Shown here in pieces: positions 5,090 to 8,068 of a stretch of DNA of 8,068 nt (the stretch's first letter is position 1; each line of letters begins with the position of its first letter). Location: assembly GCA_046727955.1 (NCBI GenBank), contig JBKPDO010000416.1:1-8068 (forward strand). Direction: 5' to 3'. The notes under the pieces are model-generated. The model did no database searches, was not told where the DNA came from, and saw only the letters and a program-made list of their open reading frames with translations. The stretch comes from DASVXQ01 sp046727955 (lineage in GTDB: Bacteria; Actinomycetota; CALGFH01). A program made the position numbers and the translations under genes.

Positions 5090-5461
5090 ATGGGCGCTCC
5101 AGTGGTGTGGTTCGAGGTCGCGGGCCGTGATCTCGACGCGCTCAGGCAGTTCTACAGCAGCCTGTTCGGCTGGCGGATCGAGCTCGACGCGGCCGCGCCG
5201 ATGCCCTACGGCATGGTGAGCACCGGCGCCGAGGGCGGTATCCCCGGCGGCGTGTACGCTCCCGGCGAGTCGGTGGGGAGCTACGTCTCGTTCTATGTCG
5301 GCGTCGACGACCTCGAGGGGTCGCTGCGGCAGGCCGAGACGCTCGGTGCCAAGGTGGCGCAGCCGCCGATGCCGCTGCCGGACGGCAGCCGCGTGGCCAT
5401 GTTCAACGACCCCGAGGGCCACCGCATCGGCCTCATCCAGCAGGCCACGCCGCAAGCCTGA
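5090..5461 (+). CDS. VOC-superfamily (glyoxalase/bleomycin-resistance fold) protein
   Basis: A 123-residue single-domain protein with two beta-alpha-beta-beta-beta modules. The first is VVWFEVAGRDLDALRQFYSSLFGW (5-28). The second begins YVSFYVGVDDLEGSLRQAETLGAKV (about 66-90) and ends with the family signature FNDPEGHRIGLIQ (about 106-118). Family knowledge: VOC proteins are metal-dependent lyases, isomerases or dioxygenases, or binding proteins that sequester drugs. The first-strand position that is His in glyoxalase I is Glu9 here and few metal ligands are evident, so a binding or unknown catalytic role is possible. AGGAGG seven nt before ATG 5090 fixes the start. A long in-frame extension upstream to 4694 is a shadow of the YceI-like gene. 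The next gene, a WYL regulator 57 bp downstream in the same direction, may be co-transcribed and may control it. The substrate is not known. Confidence 0.9.
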   Translation: MGAPVVWFEVAGRDLDALRQFYSSLFGWRIELDAAAPMPYGMVSTGAEGGIPGGVYAPGESVGSYVSFYVGVDDLEGSLRQAETLGAKVAQPPMPLPDGSRVAMFNDPEGHRIGLIQQATPQA

Positions 5462-5498
5462 CGGTCAGGAGCCAGGCGGCGGGCGTTGTCGCGGAGGC

Positions 5499-5517
5499 GT
5501 GCCATGCTCGGGGGCAC
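5499..5517. promoter_or_regulatory. Short inverted repeat over the start region of the WYL regulator
   Basis: GTGCC (5499-5503) and GGCAC (5513-5517) are separated by 9 nt and end one base before ATG 5519, covering the probable ribosome site GGGGG. A position over the start could serve autoregulation by DNA binding or block translation by a hairpin. The arms are short and the call is weak. Confidence 0.2.
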
Positions 5518-5518
5518 G

Positions 5519-6229
5519 ATGAACCGCACCGACCGCCTCTACGCCCTCGTCGAGGAGCTTCGCGCCGTCGCACCCCGCGCGCGCAGCGCCGGCCGCCTGG
5601 CCGACCACTTCGAGGTGAGCACCCGCACGATCGAGCGTGACATTGCCGCGCTGCAGCAGGCGGGCGTGCCGATCTGGGCGACGCCCGGCCCTGGCGGGGG
5701 CTATGCGCTCGACCCGAGCACGACGCTCCCACCGCTGAACTTCAGCCCCAGCGAGGCCGCCGCGATCGCGCTGGCGCTGGCCACCAGCGGGCCGATCCCT
5801 TTCGGGGACGCCGCCCGGGCCGCGCTCCGCAAGGTGATGGCGGCGATGTCGGCCGCCAGCCGCGAGGGCGCGCACGCCTTGCTCGACCGGATACGCCTGC
5901 TGCAACGCGACGGGCTGGCGGCCGCACCCGCCCTTCGGATTGTCGAGCGGGCCCTGCTCGACCACCGCGTCGTGCGGCTGGACTACCAGGACAAGCACGG
6001 CAGCGTCACCTACGGCCGCATGGTCGAGCCGCTCGGGTTCGTGCTCGGCGAGCAGTACACCTACCTGCATGGCTGGTGCCGGCTGCGGAACGGCCCGCGC
6101 GCCTTCCGGCTCGACCGCATCCGCCACGCCACCATCACCGGCGAGCCCGCGCGCCATCACCAGCTCGTGGAGATCGACTGCGACATGCCCTCTGGCAGCC
6201 GTCGCGCCCAGATCGCCATCGACGACTGA
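5519..6229 (+). CDS. YafY-type HTH transcriptional regulator with WYL domain
   Basis: A 236-residue DNA-binding regulator. Residues 1-60 form a winged helix of the HTH_11/DeoR-like type: the segment RSAGRLADHFEVSTRTIE, then RDIAALQQAGVPI, and the wing GPGGGYAL. A linker (70-115) follows, and then the ligand-sensing WYL domain (about 125-215). The latter includes RMVEPLGFVLGEQYTYLHGW and RAFRLDRIRHATIT. Its namesake Trp-Tyr-Leu is altered to Thr-Tyr-Leu. Family knowledge: WYL domains bind nucleic acids or nucleotides in phage-defence and DNA-damage regulators, while many YafY-type members regulate neighbouring metabolic genes. The protein lacks the extra C-terminal WCX region of longer members. 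ATG 5519 begins directly before the first helix, whereas an upstream TTG (5486) adds non-homologous residues. The gene is probably paired with the upstream VOC gene. The effector is unknown. Confidence 0.93.
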   Translation: MNRTDRLYALVEELRAVAPRARSAGRLADHFEVSTRTIERDIAALQQAGVPIWATPGPGGGYALDPSTTLPPLNFSPSEAAAIALALATSGPIPFGDAARAALRKVMAAMSAASREGAHALLDRIRLLQRDGLAAAPALRIVERALLDHRVVRLDYQDKHGSVTYGRMVEPLGFVLGEQYTYLHGWCRLRNGPRAFRLDRIRHATITGEPARHHQLVEIDCDMPSGSRRAQIAIDD

Positions 6230-6264
6230 GCCCGGCGGGTCCTACTCTGCCAGGTGGTCACCTG
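6219..6264 (+). promoter_or_regulatory. Candidate promoter and operator-like palindrome before the thioesterase gene
   Basis: TCGACG (6219-6224) and TACTCT (6243-6248), 18 nt apart, form a plausible promoter starting near 6255. Covering the predicted start is the perfect palindrome CAGGTG-GT-CACCTG (6251-6264), 35 bp before ATG 6300. Its design (6-7-bp arms around GT) is like that before the GH3 gene, but the arm sequences differ. Confidence 0.35.
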
Positions 6265-6299
6265 CCTGACCCGGTGCCCGGAGGACGGGAGCCCCAAGG

Positions 6300-6704
6300 A
6301 TGCACGAGCGACGCATCGAGATCCGCTGGAGCGACCTGGACGCCTATGCCCACGTCTACCATCCGGTCTACCTCAGTTACCTGGAAGAAGTGCGCGACCA
6401 GTGGCTCCACCGCGTGCTCGGTCTGGATGGGCGGGTCTGGGACTACGTGGTGGCGCGCGTGGCGGTCGACTACCGCGGCACGCTTGGCTTGGCCGACGGT
6501 GGCGTCGTGGCGCGCTGCCAGCTGAAGCAAATCGGTCGGTCCAGCTTGACCACCAGGGAGGAAGTGCTGGCGCCGGACGGGCGGCTCGCCGCCGAGGCCG
6601 AGGTCGTCATCGTCGCGTGGGATGCCGCGTCGGGCCGCGCCCGGCCGCTCTCGGACGCGGAGCGCGCCGCGCTCCAGCACGAGCTCGACGGCGTCCGCGC
6701 CTGA
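6300..6704 (+). CDS. Hotdog-fold acyl-CoA thioesterase (4HBT/YbgC-like)
   Basis: A 134-residue single hotdog domain that should hydrolyse an acyl-CoA or acyl-carrier thioester in the cytoplasm. Seen: the N-terminal strand and active-site loop RRIEIRWSDLDAYAHVYHPV with predicted catalytic Asp14. Next comes the long central helix VYLSYLEEVRDQWLHRVLG, then strands YVVARVAVDYRGTLGLADG, VVARCQLKQIGRSSLTTREEV and AAEAEVVIVAWD. The layout is that of the 4-hydroxybenzoyl-CoA thioesterase/YbgC group and the length is normal. The loop carries Ala-His-Val-Tyr-His, a mix of the common GHVNN and GVVYH types. GGGAG about nine nt before ATG 6300 is an acceptable ribosome site. It lies 70 bp after the WYL regulator with its own promoter candidate. 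The physiological substrate is not evident from the neighbours. Confidence 0.9.
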   Translation: MHERRIEIRWSDLDAYAHVYHPVYLSYLEEVRDQWLHRVLGLDGRVWDYVVARVAVDYRGTLGLADGGVVARCQLKQIGRSSLTTREEVLAPDGRLAAEAEVVIVAWDAASGRARPLSDAERAALQHELDGVRA

Positions 6705-6907
6705 ACGCCTCGGCATACCTGGGTAAGCAACAGTCCTTGGGTTCCTGAGTCCGTCGATGGTTGTCCATTGCTTCCAATGGGCCTGGACCAGCGCCTGTGG
6801 TCCGGATTGATACGTCCTAGCTCAATTTGAGCCTCCTTCAGCCTCAGTGAGAGGATCGCCGCCTCGTTGAGGTTGCTTCGCGTTGGGTGAAGCCGAGGAG
6901 GTGCGGG
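6705..6907. other. Non-coding stretch with clustered small inverted repeats before the integrase
   Basis: No gene is supported in these 203 bp, which are visibly less GC-rich than the flanks. Three dyads are perfect: CCATTG-CTTC-CAATGG (6765-6780), GGACCA-7nt-TGGTCC (6785-6803) and GCTCAA-T-TTGAGC (6820-6832). CCTC/GAGG pairs follow near 6842-6873. Such clusters are expected at integrase core and arm sites or an attachment site beside the int gene. No tRNA or tRNA fragment was recognised and no direct repeat pair could be assigned, so the site remains a suggestion. Confidence 0.35.
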
Positions 6908-7981
6908 TTGGCCCTGACCCTGGTGCGCGATCTGCGCGAGCATCGGGCACCGGCGAGCGCCGAGGAGCTCGCCGATTTCGAGACCGACGTGCTGGCCGGG
7001 TTCGTGCTGGCCCGCGCCTCGGCCGGGCTGGCCGACAGCACCATCCGCAACGACACCAACCACTTGGAGCTGATCCGGGGCTGGTTCGGCCGGCCGCTGT
7101 GGGAGCTGCAGCCGGCCGACGCCGACGCCTACTTCGGCACGGTGCTGCGCGACGCCAAGCCGTCCACGCGCACCGGGCGGGCGGCGGCGCTGACGGTGTT
7201 CTTCCAGTTCCTGGAGCTGCGCCACAAGGTCGAGCTGCACAACCTCACCGGCCATGTGGTCGAGTGCCCGCTGGACGAGCTGAACCGGCCACGCGCGTCG
7301 GTCGACCCGCAGCTTCGGATCCCACCGACCGAGGTCGAGGTCGAGCAGTTGTTCGCCGGCTGGCGCAGCGAGCTGGTGACCTGCCGCAAGTTCGCCCCGG
7401 CCGCCCGCAACTACGCGGTCGCGCGGCTGGCGGCCGACGTGGGCCTGCGGATCAACGAGGCCCGCATGCTCGACTTGGACGACGTCTGTTGGGAGCTGGG
7501 CCGGTTCGGCAAGCTCAACGTCCGCCACGGCAAGGGCGCACGCCGCCGGGGGCCCAAGCCCCGGCTGGTGCCGCTGATCAACGGCGCCGACCGCAACCTG
7601 CGCTGGTTCGTCGAGGAGGTGTGGGGCCACTTCGACGCCGACCACACCCGGCCGGGCGCCCCGCTGTTCCCCTCCGAGCGCAAGGGCCAGGACGGCTCCT
7701 GTGCCCGGGCGACCGCCGAGGTGTTTCGCCGCTCGCTGGCCGAGGCCGCCGCCCAGCACCTGCCGGCCTGGACCGCCAAGCTCACCCCGCATGTGCTGCG
7801 GCACTTCTGCGCCAGCCAGCTCTACCAGGCGGGCATGAGCCTGTTCGCCATCCAGGAGCTGCTCGGTCACGCCTGGACCGGCACCACGGCCCGGTACGTT
7901 CACGTGCACAGTACCCACGTCGAGGACGCCTGGGTCACTGGGCAGCAGCGCGCTGCCCGCCGATGGAAGGGACTGGCCTAG
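6908..7981 (+). CDS. Tyrosine recombinase/integrase
   Basis: A 357-residue site-specific recombinase that breaks and rejoins DNA through a phosphotyrosine link. The N-terminal core-binding domain (about 15-135) is helical (LADFETDVLAGFVLARA, STIRNDTNHLELIRGWFG, AALTVFFQFLELRHK). The catalytic domain follows with the full set of residues: Arg181 (GLRINEARML), Lys209 (RHGKGARRRG, in a basic beta-hairpin), His295 and Arg298 (HVLRHFCAS), His321 (LLGHAWTGT) and the nucleophile Tyr330 (ARYVHV). It should therefore be active. GAGGAGG (6895-6901) six nt before TTG 6908 favours that start; GTG 6887 in the same frame would add seven residues. The stop codon directly abuts the next ATG, showing translational coupling to the HTH protein. 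This pairing suggests a mobile-element module rather than chromosome dimer resolution (XerC/D). The target site is unknown. Confidence 0.95.
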   Translation: MALTLVRDLREHRAPASAEELADFETDVLAGFVLARASAGLADSTIRNDTNHLELIRGWFGRPLWELQPADADAYFGTVLRDAKPSTRTGRAAALTVFFQFLELRHKVELHNLTGHVVECPLDELNRPRASVDPQLRIPPTEVEVEQLFAGWRSELVTCRKFAPAARNYAVARLAADVGLRINEARMLDLDDVCWELGRFGKLNVRHGKGARRRGPKPRLVPLINGADRNLRWFVEEVWGHFDADHTRPGAPLFPSERKGQDGSCARATAEVFRRSLAEAAAQHLPAWTAKLTPHVLRHFCASQLYQAGMSLFAIQELLGHAWTGTTARYVHVHSTHVEDAWVTGQQRAARRWKGLA

Positions 7982-8068
7982 ATGAGGTGGAACCTTCGGC
8001 TTGCGGCCGCCAACCGCGGCATCTGGAAGGCCAGCGAGCTGCAGCGCCTGCTCGCCGAGCGCGGGCTA
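7982..8068 (+). CDS. Small HTH-type protein coupled to the integrase, N-terminal 29 residues only
   Basis: ATG 7982 follows the integrase stop TAG without a gap, and 29 codons run to the window edge. The start reads MRWNLRLAAANRGIWKASEL and continues as a helix with QRLLAERGL. This is like the first helices of small XRE-type helix-turn-helix proteins found in actinobacteria beside integrases, where they probably regulate or direct the recombinase. Only the N-terminus is visible, so the DNA-binding helix itself is not seen and the call rests on the beginning of the protein and its position. GAGG-like sequence for ribosome binding is weak, fitting coupling to integrase translation. Confidence 0.65.
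   Translation, partial: MRWNLRLAAANRGIWKASELQRLLAERGL

Noticed and set aside
5047..6735. Similar short sequences CTCGGCATACC...GCAACA near 5049 and 6709, flanking the VOC-regulator-thioesterase block
   Set aside because: Eleven identical bases plus a short tail are expected by chance in 8 kb of biased sequence. The copies are imperfect with an indel, so they are not convincing as direct repeats or attachment sites.
6470..7918. A 482-codon open frame on the minus strand opposite the integrase
   Set aside because: It is antisense to a recombinase with all catalytic residues in order. The Gly/Gln/Val-rich translation has no recognisable domain and is a shadow produced by GC-rich codon bias.

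Overview
This is a very GC-rich window with ordinary actinobacterial gene content: a secreted GH3 glucosidase, a PspC mini-protein, a DksA/TraR-like protein, a WYL regulator and a tyrosine integrase paired with a small HTH protein. Strong GGAGG ribosome sites and GC-rich third positions fit a soil-type, high-GC Actinomycetota. I cannot name a genus from the sequence.

Layout. Positions 1-1518 (minus) hold the N-terminal 506 residues of an exported family 3 glycoside hydrolase. Its C-terminus lies outside the window. A divergent intergenic region, with a candidate promoter for each side and a palindrome near the hydrolase transcription start, leads to a 62-residue PspC-domain membrane protein (1725-1913). 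Next comes a decayed locus (2115-2421). The first 60 codons of a [2Fe-2S] subunit of a xanthine dehydrogenase/aldehyde oxidase-type molybdoenzyme are joined to the last codons of the molybdopterin-binding subunit, so the middle of a three-gene operon has been deleted. Behind it is a 170-residue DksA/TraR-like protein with no cysteines (2496-3008). A 232-bp transposon-like element with 12-bp inverted ends and a CTAG target duplication sits exactly on that gene's stop codon. It contains two imperfect 90-bp tandem repeats.

Positions 3341-6704 carry five plus-strand metabolic or regulatory genes: a PfkB-family sugar/nucleoside kinase, a cytoplasmic YceI-like lipocalin-fold protein that seems to start at an AUA codon, a VOC (glyoxalase-fold) protein, a WYL-domain HTH regulator and a hotdog-fold thioesterase. 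Gaps of roughly 55-170 bp and local promoter or palindrome candidates suggest several short transcription units rather than one operon. The VOC gene and the regulator are the likeliest functional pair.

The right end (6705-8068) looks like the edge of a mobile or accessory module. A 203-bp non-coding stretch rich in small inverted repeats precedes a complete tyrosine recombinase with all six catalytic residues. Its stop codon directly abuts the start of a small HTH-type protein cut by the window edge.

No rRNA, tRNA or CRISPR array was seen. The unusual items are the truncated molybdoenzyme operon, the cysteine-free DksA-like protein, the element on its stop codon and the AUA-start candidate. 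I see no convincing new multi-gene defence or biosynthetic system.
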